A DNA stretch of 64,000 nt from Solirubrobacterales bacterium (GTDB lineage Bacteria; Actinomycetota; Thermoleophilia; Solirubrobacterales; Solirubrobacteraceae), in assembly GCA_003138355.1 (NCBI GenBank), contig PLFX01000029.1:1-64000 (forward strand). The letters are read 5' to 3'. The notes beneath the pieces are model-generated. The model was not told where the DNA came from. It was given only the letters and a program-made list of their open reading frames with translations, and did no database searches. Of this stretch, positions 19,930 through 28,889 are shown in pieces (position 1 is the first letter of the stretch; each line of letters begins with the position of its first letter). Position numbers and translations under genes: made by a program.

Positions 19930-20614
19930 CTCGGGGGCTCGGCAAGTTGGTCGCAGGCTCAGCCGTCGGCGCGGCGGCGCGCACGGTGTTCCAGCTCTCC
20001 CAGGTGATCCGGAGGATCAGCAGCGTTATCGCGAGGCCGATGATCGGATCGGCGATCGGCACCCCGAGTGCGACGACGCCGGCGCTCACGATCACGCCCG
20101 CGGATACCAGCGCGTCCGAGCGAGCGTGCTGGCCGTCGGCGATGAGCGCCGGGCTTCGCAGGCGCCGGCCGCCCCGAAGTCGCACGATCGAGGCCACGGC
20201 GTTGCCGGCCATCCCGACCGCACCGGCGAGCGCGAGCGCGAGGAGGTGCTCGGGAGCGAGCGGGTGCACGATGCGAAGGACCGCGAAAACCCCTGCGGTC
20301 AGCGCGCTCGCGAGAATCGTCAAGACGACCGCGATCCCCGCACGCCGCTCGGCGCGCTCGGAGCGCAGCAGGAACGCCGCGCCGAGCGGGACGGCGGTCA
20401 GCGCGTCGCCAAGGTTGTGGATCAGGTCGGCGAGCAGTGCGATCGACCCCGTCGTGATGTAGATGACCGCCTGCAGCCCGCCCGTCACGCCGAGCAGCGC
20501 AAGCGAGTAGAGAACTACGCGCAGCCCGTCCCTCGATCGCCTAATCGACGGGTCGATCAGGCCGTGCGAGTGCTCATGCGGTGCGACGCCGTGATCGGCA
20601 TGGGCGTGAGCCAC
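19907..20614 (-). CDS. cation diffusion facilitator family transporter
   Basis: TTGSIALLADLIHNLGDALTAVPLG; ADGQHARSDALVS. Confidence 0.85.
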   Translation of the reverse strand: MAHAHADHGVAPHEHSHGLIDPSIRRSRDGLRVVLYSLALLGVTGGLQAVIYITTGSIALLADLIHNLGDALTAVPLGAAFLLRSERAERRAGIAVVLTILASALTAGVFAVLRIVHPLAPEHLLALALAGAVGMAGNAVASIVRLRGGRRLRSPALIADGQHARSDALVSAGVIVSAGVVALGVPIADPIIGLAITLLILRITWESWNTVRAAAPTAEPATNLPSPRARRRVLP

Positions 20615-20623
20615 GCCAGGGAC

Positions 20624-20657
20624 TATAGCCGCATAGCTGTTCAGCTATGCGGCTATA
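20624..20657. promoter_or_regulatory. perfect 16-bp inverted repeat (2-bp spacer), putative ArsR operator
   Basis: TATAGCCGCATAGCTG-TT-CAGCTATGCGGCTATA between divergent CDF and arsR genes. Confidence 0.75.
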
Positions 20658-20684
20658 CAGGCTTTCCGCGCTATCCTCCGGCGG

Positions 20685-21062
20685 ATGACCCGAGGGCACC
20701 TTCGGACGGCCGATCAGCTGGACGCGCCGTTCGCGCTCAGCGTGGCCGCGACGATGCAGGCGCTGGCGACGGCCAGTCGCGTGCGAATCCTCGGGCGTTT
20801 GCGCGGCGGCCCGCTCAGCGTGGGCGAGCTCGCGGAGGCGGTCGACATGGACCCGTCAGCCGTCTCGCAGCAGCTGCGCGTGCTGCGCCACCTAGGCTTC
20901 GTCGTCGGGCGGCGCGAGGGGCGCCGCGTGCTCTACGACCTGCACGACGACCACGTCGCAGACCTCCTGGACGAAGCGATCTCGCACGTCGAGCACGTCC
21001 AGCTCGGTCTCTCGGGGCGCACCGAGGCCCGGGCGCAAAGCCGCTCGGCCGCTGTCGGCTGA
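20685..21062 (+). CDS. ArsR family transcriptional regulator
   Basis: ALATASRVRILGRLRGGPLSVGELAEAVDMDPSAVSQQLRVLRHLGFVVGRREGRRVLYDL. Confidence 0.9.
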   Translation: MTRGHLRTADQLDAPFALSVAATMQALATASRVRILGRLRGGPLSVGELAEAVDMDPSAVSQQLRVLRHLGFVVGRREGRRVLYDLHDDHVADLLDEAISHVEHVQLGLSGRTEARAQSRSAAVG

Positions 21063-21072
21063 TCGGCCTCGC

Positions 21073-22023
21073 TTAGCCGGCCGACTCGAGCCGCGCCTGC
21101 GCCTCGTCGATGTCTCCGGGCTGCCTTTCGAACACCAGCCGAAAATGGTCGAGCAGCTCGCGCTCGAAGCAGACCTTGTTTGCGCTCACGCCCGAGGTGA
21201 AGCCGTAGCGGAAGGTGGGGCTCCGCAGCCAAAGCGGCAGCAGCGACAGCTTCAGCAGGCGCTTGCGCAGGCTCGGTGCGCCGATCCGCCGGCTCCACTG
21301 CGTGATCGTCTCGATGTAGTCGAGCCGGCCGCTGGAGCTCGCGATCAGGCGGAAGTGCGGCTCGGCGCAGCGTGCGACCTGCTCGCGCCCGAACGGCAGA
21401 AACGACGCCGGGAACTGGCAGCCGAGCAGGAACAGGATGAACGCGTCGGAGTCGCGCGGCGCATGCTCTGAGACCTCCTCGATCGGGATCATCTTCGGCC
21501 CGAACACCATCGTCTGGAGGTAGAAGCGCCCGCCAACCGGCAGCAGGCTCGCCGTGTTCGCAAAGAACTGGCGGTAGACCGCCTCCTGGCGCCCGGCGCG
21601 GTAATCCTTGGGCGAGCAGAAGTGCTCGAACGCTCCGAGGCTTGCGAGCGCATCGAACTGACCGAAGCGCTCGCGGGTGACCGTGCGCGCATCGCACAGG
21701 TGCACGTCGAGGCCGTGGCGACGGCATGAGGCAACCTGAGCCTGCGAGAGCGCGACGCCGACCCCGTTGCTGCCACGCTCGCGCGCATAGTTCAGCAACC
21801 CACCCCAGCCGCAGCCCAGATCGAGCAGGCGCCGGCCCTCGCCGATCCCGATCTGCTCGGCGATGTAGTCGTGCTTACGGCGCTGAGCCTGCTCCAGCGT
21901 CAACGAGAAGTCACCGTCGTACTTCGCGCCGCTGAAGTCCGCCAGTTCGCCCAGGCTCAGCCGAAAGATGCGGTCGATCGACGTGTACGTGAACTCGATC
22001 TCGGCCCGATCGGCCACCCGCAC
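21073..22023 (-). CDS. cyclopropane-fatty-acyl-phospholipid synthase family SAM methyltransferase
   Basis: LTLEQAQRRKHDYIAEQIGIGEGRRLLDLGCGWGGLLNYARERG. Confidence 0.85.
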   Translation of the reverse strand: MRVADRAEIEFTYTSIDRIFRLSLGELADFSGAKYDGDFSLTLEQAQRRKHDYIAEQIGIGEGRRLLDLGCGWGGLLNYARERGSNGVGVALSQAQVASCRRHGLDVHLCDARTVTRERFGQFDALASLGAFEHFCSPKDYRAGRQEAVYRQFFANTASLLPVGGRFYLQTMVFGPKMIPIEEVSEHAPRDSDAFILFLLGCQFPASFLPFGREQVARCAEPHFRLIASSSGRLDYIETITQWSRRIGAPSLRKRLLKLSLLPLWLRSPTFRYGFTSGVSANKVCFERELLDHFRLVFERQPGDIDEAQARLESAG

Positions 22024-22074
22024 AGAATACGAGGCCGTGAGGCGAGCACCGGGCTCACCACGCGCCGTTGCGCG

Positions 22075-22710
22075 TCAGCTGATCGAAGCCACGATCACGG
22101 GACTCACCGTTGGCGCGGACGTGCCTCCTGCGGGCTCCTCGGTGACGAGTAGGCGGCGCACGCCGTGCACGGAGCCCGCGACCGCCACGTCGCTGCCGCC
22201 GCGCGAGTCCACGTTGAACAGGGTGCTCCGCTGCGGCGCCGCGCTGCCGCGCTGCAGCCAAATCTCATACGTACGCCCCGCTGACGCGCGCGGGAGGTGG
22301 GCGACGATCAGCTCGGCGCGCTGCCCGCTGATTCGCACGCTCGCCGAACCGATGCTGGCCCGCACGAGGCGGCTCCCGTTGCTGGAGCCGGCGACGATCA
22401 CGGCGGCAAGCGCGATCGCCGCCGCGGCGCCCGCGAGAGCCAGGCGGGGCGTCCATCCGAGCCGTCGGCTGTGCGCGGTCCCCGCTTCGCGGCGAACCGC
22501 GCGCAGCACCCGGCCACGCAGACGGCGGGGCGGCGTCAGCGCGGGTGCCGAGGCGGCGAATGCGTCGAGCGTCCCGCGCAGCGTCTCAACCTCGCCGGCG
22601 CACTCGCTGCAGGTCGCAATGTGCCGCTCGAGCGCGTCGGCCTCTTCGGGCTCGAGCGCGCCGAGGACGTATGCCGCGGCGTCCTCTACGTAGTGTCGGT
22701 TCTCGCTCAT
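22075..22710 (-). CDS. anti-sigma factor (RskA-like) with zinc-finger N-terminus
   Basis: DAAAYVLGALEPEEADALERHIATCSECAGEVETL; C-terminal YEIWLQ; next to sigma gene. Confidence 0.85.
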   Translation of the reverse strand: MSENRHYVEDAAAYVLGALEPEEADALERHIATCSECAGEVETLRGTLDAFAASAPALTPPRRLRGRVLRAVRREAGTAHSRRLGWTPRLALAGAAAAIALAAVIVAGSSNGSRLVRASIGSASVRISGQRAELIVAHLPRASAGRTYEIWLQRGSAAPQRSTLFNVDSRGGSDVAVAGSVHGVRRLLVTEEPAGGTSAPTVSPVIVASIS

Positions 22711-22725
22711 CGTCGGCTCACCAGC

Positions 22726-23343
22726 TCATACCATCGCGTTTTCCGGCTCGCCGAGGGCTGCGCGCAGCCTCATCAGTCCCAGGCGCATGCGCCCCTTCAC
22801 CGTCCCCGGTGGCAGCCCGAGGATGACGGCGATCTCGCTGTGCGTGAAGCCGCCGAAGAAGGCGAGCTCGATCACGCGCTGCTGATCGGCGGGCAGCCCC
22901 CGGAGGGCGCCGCGCACGAACTCCGCGTCGCTGCGCCGTTCGACCTCGACGTCGGTGCGCTCGAGCGCCGGCAGCGTCGCCGCTACCTCCTCGTCGTGCA
23001 GATCGCGGCTGGTCGTCACGCTCGCGTGGCGGACCGCGTCGATCGCGCGGTTGCGCACGAGCGTGAGGATCCACGGCCGCAGGCCGCCACGCGTGCTCTG
23101 GTAGCTCGCCCGGCCGCGCCACGCCGCGAGGAAGGCCTCTTGTACGACGTCCTCCGCGGAGGAGCGCCGTCCGCAGATCCGGTAGGCGAGCGCGTAGGCG
23201 ACCGCCGCGTGACGGTCGTAGAGGACTGCGAACGCTCGCGTGTCGCCGGCGGCGACGAGTCCCATGAGGTCCTCATCGGCGAGCACCCGGTGGTCGAGCG
23301 AGCGGGATCGGCCGAGGCTGCGCAGCGCCTGCGCTAACGCCAT
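22726..23343 (-). CDS. ECF RNA polymerase sigma factor (SigK-like)
   Basis: DTRAFAVLYDRHAAVAYALAYRICG..EDVVQEAFLAAWRG; LPADQQRVIELAFFGGFTHSEIAVILGLPPGTVKGRMRLGL. Confidence 0.9.
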   Translation of the reverse strand: MALAQALRSLGRSRSLDHRVLADEDLMGLVAAGDTRAFAVLYDRHAAVAYALAYRICGRRSSAEDVVQEAFLAAWRGRASYQSTRGGLRPWILTLVRNRAIDAVRHASVTTSRDLHDEEVAATLPALERTDVEVERRSDAEFVRGALRGLPADQQRVIELAFFGGFTHSEIAVILGLPPGTVKGRMRLGLMRLRAALGEPENAMV

Positions 23344-23543
23344 TGCCGGTCCGCCACGCGTCCGCTTGCTCGCACCGGCTCAGACCACGGTCTCGTAGTC
23401 AAAGACCGCCGGTGCCGCAGGCTGCGGACAGCGTTGTCGAGTCTCATGAGCGCCACCTAACTTCATCACTTGGCGGAGTGTGCGACGGACCCGGTGCAAC
23501 AGGCGCCGGCTGGGCGAGCACCGCACCGGGCTCCGCGCCTCAG

Positions 23544-24197
23544 TCACGCGTTCGGGAACCCGGCCGCCTCGAGCCGCGCGGTCAGATTCGGGATGTAGGG
23601 AGTGAGGGTGCTCGCTGCCTGAGCGACCGTCACGGTCGATGGCAGTGGCGGCAGCACGCCATGGCCGCCGGCTGCGGCGTCGAAGAAGCTGAAGTGCGTC
23701 GCTTCGTTGGCCCCGACTTTCGCCGCCACGAGCTTCAGATCGGCCGAGGACAGCGTCTCGACCGCCCCGAGGTAGGTCTCGACGAAGGCCGTTTCGAGCG
23801 CCACGCCGAAGTTGAGCACGGCCTGTCCCGACTTGACCGCCGACGGCGGGATCTGCAGCGTTAACCCGCTCGGGGCCTTCGATCCGAGCGCGTTGCCGAG
23901 GAAGGCGAGATGCGCCTGCTCGTCGATGAGCGCCTTCTGGAAGTAGTCGATGTTCATCAGCTTCGGGTGCGAGAACTTGTTGAAGTTCGCGAGCACCGTC
24001 TTGTAGACGTGCACCGCCAACGTCTCCGCCGCGTACGCCGCCTGCAAGGTCGAGTTGTCGCTCACGCCGCTGGCGAGCGCGACCCCCTGGACGCTTGCGA
24101 GGACGCCGCCTCCGACTGCGAGGGCGATCCCGCCCTTCGCCGAGTTCCGCAGGAACTGCGCACGGTTCACTCGCTGCTCGATGATCGTCTCGCTCAT
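23544..24197 (-). CDS. ferritin-like domain protein with twin-arginine-like leader
   Basis: NRAQFLRNSAKGGIALAVGGGVLAS; repeated DEQAH / NEATH metal-ligand motifs. Confidence 0.8.
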   Translation of the reverse strand: MSETIIEQRVNRAQFLRNSAKGGIALAVGGGVLASVQGVALASGVSDNSTLQAAYAAETLAVHVYKTVLANFNKFSHPKLMNIDYFQKALIDEQAHLAFLGNALGSKAPSGLTLQIPPSAVKSGQAVLNFGVALETAFVETYLGAVETLSSADLKLVAAKVGANEATHFSFFDAAAGGHGVLPPLPSTVTVAQAASTLTPYIPNLTARLEAAGFPNA

Positions 24198-24303
24198 CTC
24201 TGTCTCCCGCTGTGTGTAATTGCCGGAAGCGAGCTGCGCTTCCCTGTCAGCACGGAGATACGGCGAGCGCGACGACCCGGATCACTCGGTGGCGTTCGAG
24301 GCG

Positions 24304-25332
24304 TTACTGGCGCAGCCCGGCGGGCCGCAGCGACGGGTTCTCCCAACCGCCGTCGGCAGCATTCACGTTCGTCCCCGGCGCGACGATCTCGTCGATCCGG
24401 TCGAGCACGTCGCCCGGCAGCTTGAGGTCCGCCATCGGCAGCAGCGATTCGAGCTGCTCGATCGTGCGCGGCCCGATGATCGCGGCCGTCACGGCCGGGT
24501 GGTTGAGCACGAACGCCATCGCCATCTCGATCAGCGGAATCCCGCTCTGCTCCGCGAGCTGCGCGAGCGACTCGGTCGCCTCGAGCTTGCGCTGCACGCC
24601 CGGCAGCGAAAGGTCGTAGCGCTCGACGAGGCGCTGGCGAGCGTGCGAGGTCGGCGTCGTGCTCTCGGCGCCCTTACGCCAGCGCCCCGTGAGCCAGCCG
24701 CCCGCGAGTGGGCTCCACGGGATCACGCCCATCCCGTAGCGCTGACAGGTCGGGAGCACATCGGCCTCGATCCCGCGCACGAGCATCGAGTACGGCGGCT
24801 GCTCGCAGCGGTAGCGCTCGAGGCCGCGCTCGGCGGCCTTCCACTGCGCCTCGACGATCGCCGAAGCCGGGAAGGTCGAGGATCCGATGTAGCGCACCTT
24901 GCCCTGATGAACGAGGTCGCTCAGCGCTCCGAGCGTCTCCTCGAGGTCGACCTCGGGGTTGTAGCGGTGGATCTGGTAGAGGTCGATGTGGTCGGTGCCG
25001 AGACGGCGCAGCGACTCCTCGACCTCCTGGACGATCCAGCGCCGCGATACGCCGCGGCGGTTTGGATCCTCACCCATCGGTCCGTGCACCTTGGTCGCGA
25101 GGACGACGTCATCGCGCCGGCCACCGGCGAGCGCCTTGCCGACGATGACCTCCGATTCGCCCTGCGAGTAGACGTCGGCCGTGTCGATGAAGTTGATCCC
25201 GGCGTCGAGGGCGCGGTGGATGATGCGAATCGAATCCGCGTGGTCCTTGTTGCCCCACTCGCCGAACATCATCGCGCCGAGGCAGAGATTGCTCACAACG
25301 ACGCCCGTACGCCCCAATGCTCGATGTTCCAT
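24304..25332 (-). CDS. aldo/keto reductase
   Basis: LGRTGVVVSNLCLGAMMFG, GINFIDTADVYSQGESE, DHIDLYQIHRYNP. Confidence 0.95.
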   Translation of the reverse strand: MEHRALGRTGVVVSNLCLGAMMFGEWGNKDHADSIRIIHRALDAGINFIDTADVYSQGESEVIVGKALAGGRRDDVVLATKVHGPMGEDPNRRGVSRRWIVQEVEESLRRLGTDHIDLYQIHRYNPEVDLEETLGALSDLVHQGKVRYIGSSTFPASAIVEAQWKAAERGLERYRCEQPPYSMLVRGIEADVLPTCQRYGMGVIPWSPLAGGWLTGRWRKGAESTTPTSHARQRLVERYDLSLPGVQRKLEATESLAQLAEQSGIPLIEMAMAFVLNHPAVTAAIIGPRTIEQLESLLPMADLKLPGDVLDRIDEIVAPGTNVNAADGGWENPSLRPAGLRQ

Positions 25333-25341
25333 CGGACCTTC

Positions 25342-25749
25342 CTATTCCCCGACCGGCGACGAGTATTCCTCGTCGCTCACGTGCGTGCCCCAGTCAGCCG
25401 CGTTGCCGGCCTCGTCAACCTCGACCATCGCGATGTGGGTCATGAACCGGTCGGGCGCCGCCCCGTGCCAGTGCTCCTCTCTGGGCTCGAAGAAGACGCG
25501 GTCGCCGGGACGGATCACCTCCACTGGTCCGCCGCGGCGCTGGCAGCGACCGACGCCCTCCGTGACATAGATCGTCTGGCCGTTCGGGTGCGTGTGCCAG
25601 GCGGTTCGCGCCCCGGGGGTGAAGCGGACCGCGCTCGCGGAGATGCGCGAGCCCTCACCCGGCGCCGCCACAGCGTCGATCAAGACGCTGCCCGTGAACC
25701 AGTCGGCCGGTCCGGGCGCGGTCTCGGTCGCGTTGCGCGTGATCTGCAT
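25342..25749 (-). CDS. cupin domain protein
   Basis: RTAWHTHPNGQTIYVTEGVGRCQ...VFFEPREEHWHGA. Confidence 0.85.
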   Translation of the reverse strand: MQITRNATETAPGPADWFTGSVLIDAVAAPGEGSRISASAVRFTPGARTAWHTHPNGQTIYVTEGVGRCQRRGGPVEVIRPGDRVFFEPREEHWHGAAPDRFMTHIAMVEVDEAGNAADWGTHVSDEEYSSPVGE

Positions 25750-25842
25750 CTGTCCTCCCCTGTGTCTCGTGCCGGTCTGCTCCCGGGCTGATCGTGGCGG
25801 CGTCCGTCCCGCGCGTCGCTCCACGCTCATTGTGACTGACCT

Positions 25843-26886
25843 CTAGTCTCGGCCCGCTGCGACGGCTGACGCCGGCCGCTCGCCGCGCTGCCAGCCGATC
25901 GCCGGCGCGATCTCATTCGCGATCGTCTCGAGCATCGCCACGTTGTAGTCCACGCCGAGCTGGCTCGGCACAGTCAGCAGCAGCGTGTCCGCCGCCGCAA
26001 CCGCTTGATCGCGCGCGAGCTCCGTGGCGATGCGCTCCGGCTCGCCGGTGTACGTTCGCCCGAAGCGGCTGATCGCTCCGTCGAGCCAGCCGACCTGGTC
26101 TTCGTTCGCGTCGGCGCCGAACAGTCGGCGATCGAAGTCCGACTTGATCGGGATCACGCTGCGACCAACCGACACGCGCGGCTCACGCTCGTGCCCGGCC
26201 TTCGCCCAGGCCTCACGAAACATTCGGATCTGCTCGGCCTGGAGCTGGTCGAAGGGAACCTGCGTGTCCTCGAGAAGGAGTGTCGAGCTCATCAGGTGCA
26301 TGCCCTGCTCGCCGGCCCACACCGCGGTCTGGCGCGAGCCCGCACCCCACCAGATCCGCTCCGCAAGGCCGGGCGCCTGCGGCTGCACCGCGAGCATCGC
26401 GCTCCCGGGACCGCCACCGACATCGGCGGCGACTACGCCGGCACCGGCGATCGCGGCGCGGAATAGCTCGGTCTTCGCGCGAGCCTCATCGGGGTCGAGC
26501 GAATAGCCGAATGCCTCAGCCCCGCGCCACGCCGGCTCCGGCGAGCCGCGGCTCACGCCCAGCTGCAGGCGCCCGCCCGCCAACAGGTCCGCGGCGGCGG
26601 CATCCTCGGCCATGTAGAGCGGGTTCTCGTAGCGCATGTCGATCACGCCGGTGCCGATCTCGATCCGGCTCGTCCGCACTCCGATCGCAGCGAGCAGCGG
26701 AAACGGCGAGGAGAGCTGTCGAGCGAAGTGGTGGACTCGCACGAACGCGCCGTCGATCCCGATCTCCTCGGCGGCGACGGCCAGTTCGACGGTCTGGCGC
26801 AGCGCGTCGGCTGCGCTGTGCGTCATCCCGCCGCCCGGGTGCCACGCTCCGAAGGACAGGAAGCCGATGCGCTTGGGATGGGCCAC
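25843..26886 (-). CDS. LLM class flavin-dependent oxidoreductase
   Basis: RIEIGTGVIDMRYENPLYMAEDAAAADLLAGGRLQLGVSRGSPEP; GTG start. Confidence 0.85.
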   Translation of the reverse strand: MAHPKRIGFLSFGAWHPGGGMTHSAADALRQTVELAVAAEEIGIDGAFVRVHHFARQLSSPFPLLAAIGVRTSRIEIGTGVIDMRYENPLYMAEDAAAADLLAGGRLQLGVSRGSPEPAWRGAEAFGYSLDPDEARAKTELFRAAIAGAGVVAADVGGGPGSAMLAVQPQAPGLAERIWWGAGSRQTAVWAGEQGMHLMSSTLLLEDTQVPFDQLQAEQIRMFREAWAKAGHEREPRVSVGRSVIPIKSDFDRRLFGADANEDQVGWLDGAISRFGRTYTGEPERIATELARDQAVAAADTLLLTVPSQLGVDYNVAMLETIANEIAPAIGWQRGERPASAVAAGRD

Positions 26887-26935
26887 GCGCTCAGTCTCGC
26901 AGGCGCGATCGGCGGTGCGGCTAGAGTGGTGCAGC

Positions 26936-27931
26936 GTGATCAAGCTGCACGCAACGGGCATCCTCCCGTCGAGTGGGTTCGCCGACCAGATCCGCGCGAT
27001 CGACGCCGCGGGCCTGGACGGCGTGTTCGTCAGCGACCACCTGTTCGTCAGCCACGGCAAGTCGCGTCGCGAGGCGGCCCCGGGCGGCGATCCCTTTGTC
27101 AAGCTCGGTGCCGCGGCGGCGCTGTCGGACCGCCTGATCCTCGCGACCCTGGTCGTCAACATCGGTCTCATCCACCCTGCACTGGCGGCGCGCGGCTTCC
27201 TCGAGCTGGCCAACCTCGTCGGCGGGGAGCGTGTCTTCGCCGGCATCGGCGGCGGCTGGAATCGCGAGGAGTTCGAGGCGCTGGGCCAGGCCTTCCCGCC
27301 CTTTGCCGAGCGGATGGACCGGCTCGAGGAGGCCGCAGCGCTGACCCGGGTGCTCTTCGACGAGGGTTTCGCGGATCTTCACGGCGAGCACGTCGCGGCC
27401 CTGGGCGTGCGGCTCGAGCCGCCGCCCGGCTCACCTCCGCGTCTGCTTCTCGGCGGCGGATCCGACCGTATGCTCGAGATCGCTGGGCGCCACGCGGACG
27501 TCGTGGACCTCAACGGCTCCTCGCGCCGTCTCAAGCTCGGGGGAGCGCACCCTGCACTCAAGGACCCGGTGCGCCGCTTGACAACGACGGTGGACGACCT
27601 CGCCGATTCCGTTCAGCGGGTGCGCAGCAGCGCGCAAGCGTCAGGCCGCGACCCCGATCGCATCGAGTTCTCTGTGCTCGTGTCCGCGGTCCGCTTCTGC
27701 TCTGACGCGGAGGTCACCGCCGTCGAGGGCGAGCTGTGCGCCGCGGCCGGCCTCGACCCCCAGCCGCTGCGGGACTGCCCCTACGTGTTCGTCGGCCCGC
27801 CCGAGCGCATGGTTGAGCAACTGACCGAGCGCATCGAGCGCCTGCGCCTCAGCCACCTGATCCTCAGGCCGGCCGAGCCCACCGTCGTACGCCGCTTCCG
27901 GGAGGACATCGTCCGGGCCGCGGCTCGCTGA
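26936..27931 (+). CDS. LLM class flavin-dependent (F420-type) oxidoreductase
   Basis: AGLDGVFVSDHLF..., ANLVGGERVFAGIGGGWNREEFEALG; GTG start. Confidence 0.85.
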   Translation: MIKLHATGILPSSGFADQIRAIDAAGLDGVFVSDHLFVSHGKSRREAAPGGDPFVKLGAAAALSDRLILATLVVNIGLIHPALAARGFLELANLVGGERVFAGIGGGWNREEFEALGQAFPPFAERMDRLEEAAALTRVLFDEGFADLHGEHVAALGVRLEPPPGSPPRLLLGGGSDRMLEIAGRHADVVDLNGSSRRLKLGGAHPALKDPVRRLTTTVDDLADSVQRVRSSAQASGRDPDRIEFSVLVSAVRFCSDAEVTAVEGELCAAAGLDPQPLRDCPYVFVGPPERMVEQLTERIERLRLSHLILRPAEPTVVRRFREDIVRAAAR

Positions 27932-27944
27932 GCTTGAGTCCCTG

Positions 27945-28123
27945 ATGGGCACGGCTGGTTTCGAACCGGCGACCTCTCGCGTGTGAAGCGATACGTCACC
28001 CCGCGCAGAATCGCCGGTTTTGCCTGCAAATGCGGCCAATGTGAATCGACTTCTCGAAACCGAGTCTTACGGAGTTTGCGTGTGTTTCACGGGAGTTTGG
28101 GCCACTGGAGGGCGCCAGTGGCC
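27945..28123. repeat. direct repeat copy 1, bordering putative island
   Basis: First 53 bp match 50256-50308 at 52/53; diverged similarity continues colinearly (offset 22311) through CCTGCAAAT (28023) to a hairpin (28100-28123). Confidence 0.75.
27946..27994 (-). other. tRNA-Val(CAC) 3'-half fragment (putative attachment site copy 1)
   Basis: Reverse complement TATCGCTTCACACGCGAGAGGTCGCCGGTTCGAAACCAGCCGTGCCCA: anticodon loop TTCACAC, variable loop, T-arm, 3' acceptor CGTGCCC-A, but no 5' half. Confidence 0.75.
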
Positions 28124-28159
28124 ATTCAGCGGCGGCCATCGCCGGGACCAACCGCGCGG

Positions 28160-28340
28160 GCTTGTGCCGCGTCGGAGAGCAGGGCGAGCGAGTGCACAAG
28201 CGTGCCAACGACGACGTCGACCACCATGAATCCGACGATCAACGCGAGCGCGGCGGTTAGCTTGCCCGCGTCGGCGTCCGCCGACACACCGTGGGAGTGG
28301 ACCACGTGCTCATGGTCGTGTGAATGTGGTTCGCTGACGT
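28160..28340 (-). pseudogene. CDF transporter N-terminal remnant
   Basis: VSEPHSHDHEHVVHSHG...ALALIVGFMVVDVVVGTLVHSLALLSDAAQ then unrelated sequence. Confidence 0.7.
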
Positions 28341-28393
28341 CCAATCCCGCATTCTCGATCTGCGCTCCGGCTGCGTTGCGTTCACGTGCAGCC

Positions 28394-28612
28394 GGCGGGC
28401 TCGCGGCACTCGCCGGCGAATACAACCACCTGTTGTTGCTTGGCCCGGCGATGCGCGGCTTTTTCTCCACTCCGGCCCAGATGCCTGGCGCCGTGATCGA
28501 ACCGCTTTACGTCACCGACCCGTTCGAAGGATCGATCGCAGACAGCGTGATGGACCAACAGGTCATCGCCAGCGGTATCGCGAGCGCCATCGAGCGGTTC
28601 GTTGCTCGGTGA
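28394..28612 (+). pseudogene. C-terminal remnant resembling N-acetylmuramoyl-L-alanine amidase
   Basis: MPGAVIEPLYVTDPFEGSIADSVMDQQVIASGIASAIERF resembles the amidase_3 C-terminus; no N-terminal part present. Confidence 0.4.
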
Positions 28613-28681
28613 GGTAGTCAAACCGACACCCGGCTCGAGGCTCGAGCCGACACGTCGGATCGATGACCGCTGGCGGGCGAG

Positions 28682-28801
28682 CTAGAGCAGCGCGCCGGCG
28701 GCGGCGACGAGCGGCGAGGGGATGCCGAGCGCGGCCACCACGGTGGCAAGCCAGCGTGTAGCGAGCGCAGCGGCGAGCAGTGCGGCGAGCAGTTCAACCA
28801 T
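28682..28801 (-). CDS. possible 39-aa hydrophobic small protein
   Basis: MVELLAALLAAALATRWLATVVAALGIPSPLVAAAGALL*, just downstream of the P-type ATPase. Confidence 0.25.
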   Translation of the reverse strand: MVELLAALLAAALATRWLATVVAALGIPSPLVAAAGALL

Positions 28802-28889
28802 GAGCGGCACGATAGAAGTCGTTGTGGCGTGAGAGGTGACCGTATCGTTACGAGCGCGTTAAAAACCGGTTAATTGCAGCTATTTTGTT

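Noticed and set aside
27946-28060. Complete tRNA-Val(CAC) gene
   Set aside because: Only the 3' half from the anticodon stem onward is present; no matching 5' acceptor (GGGCACG) or D-arm follows at the expected distance in either copy.
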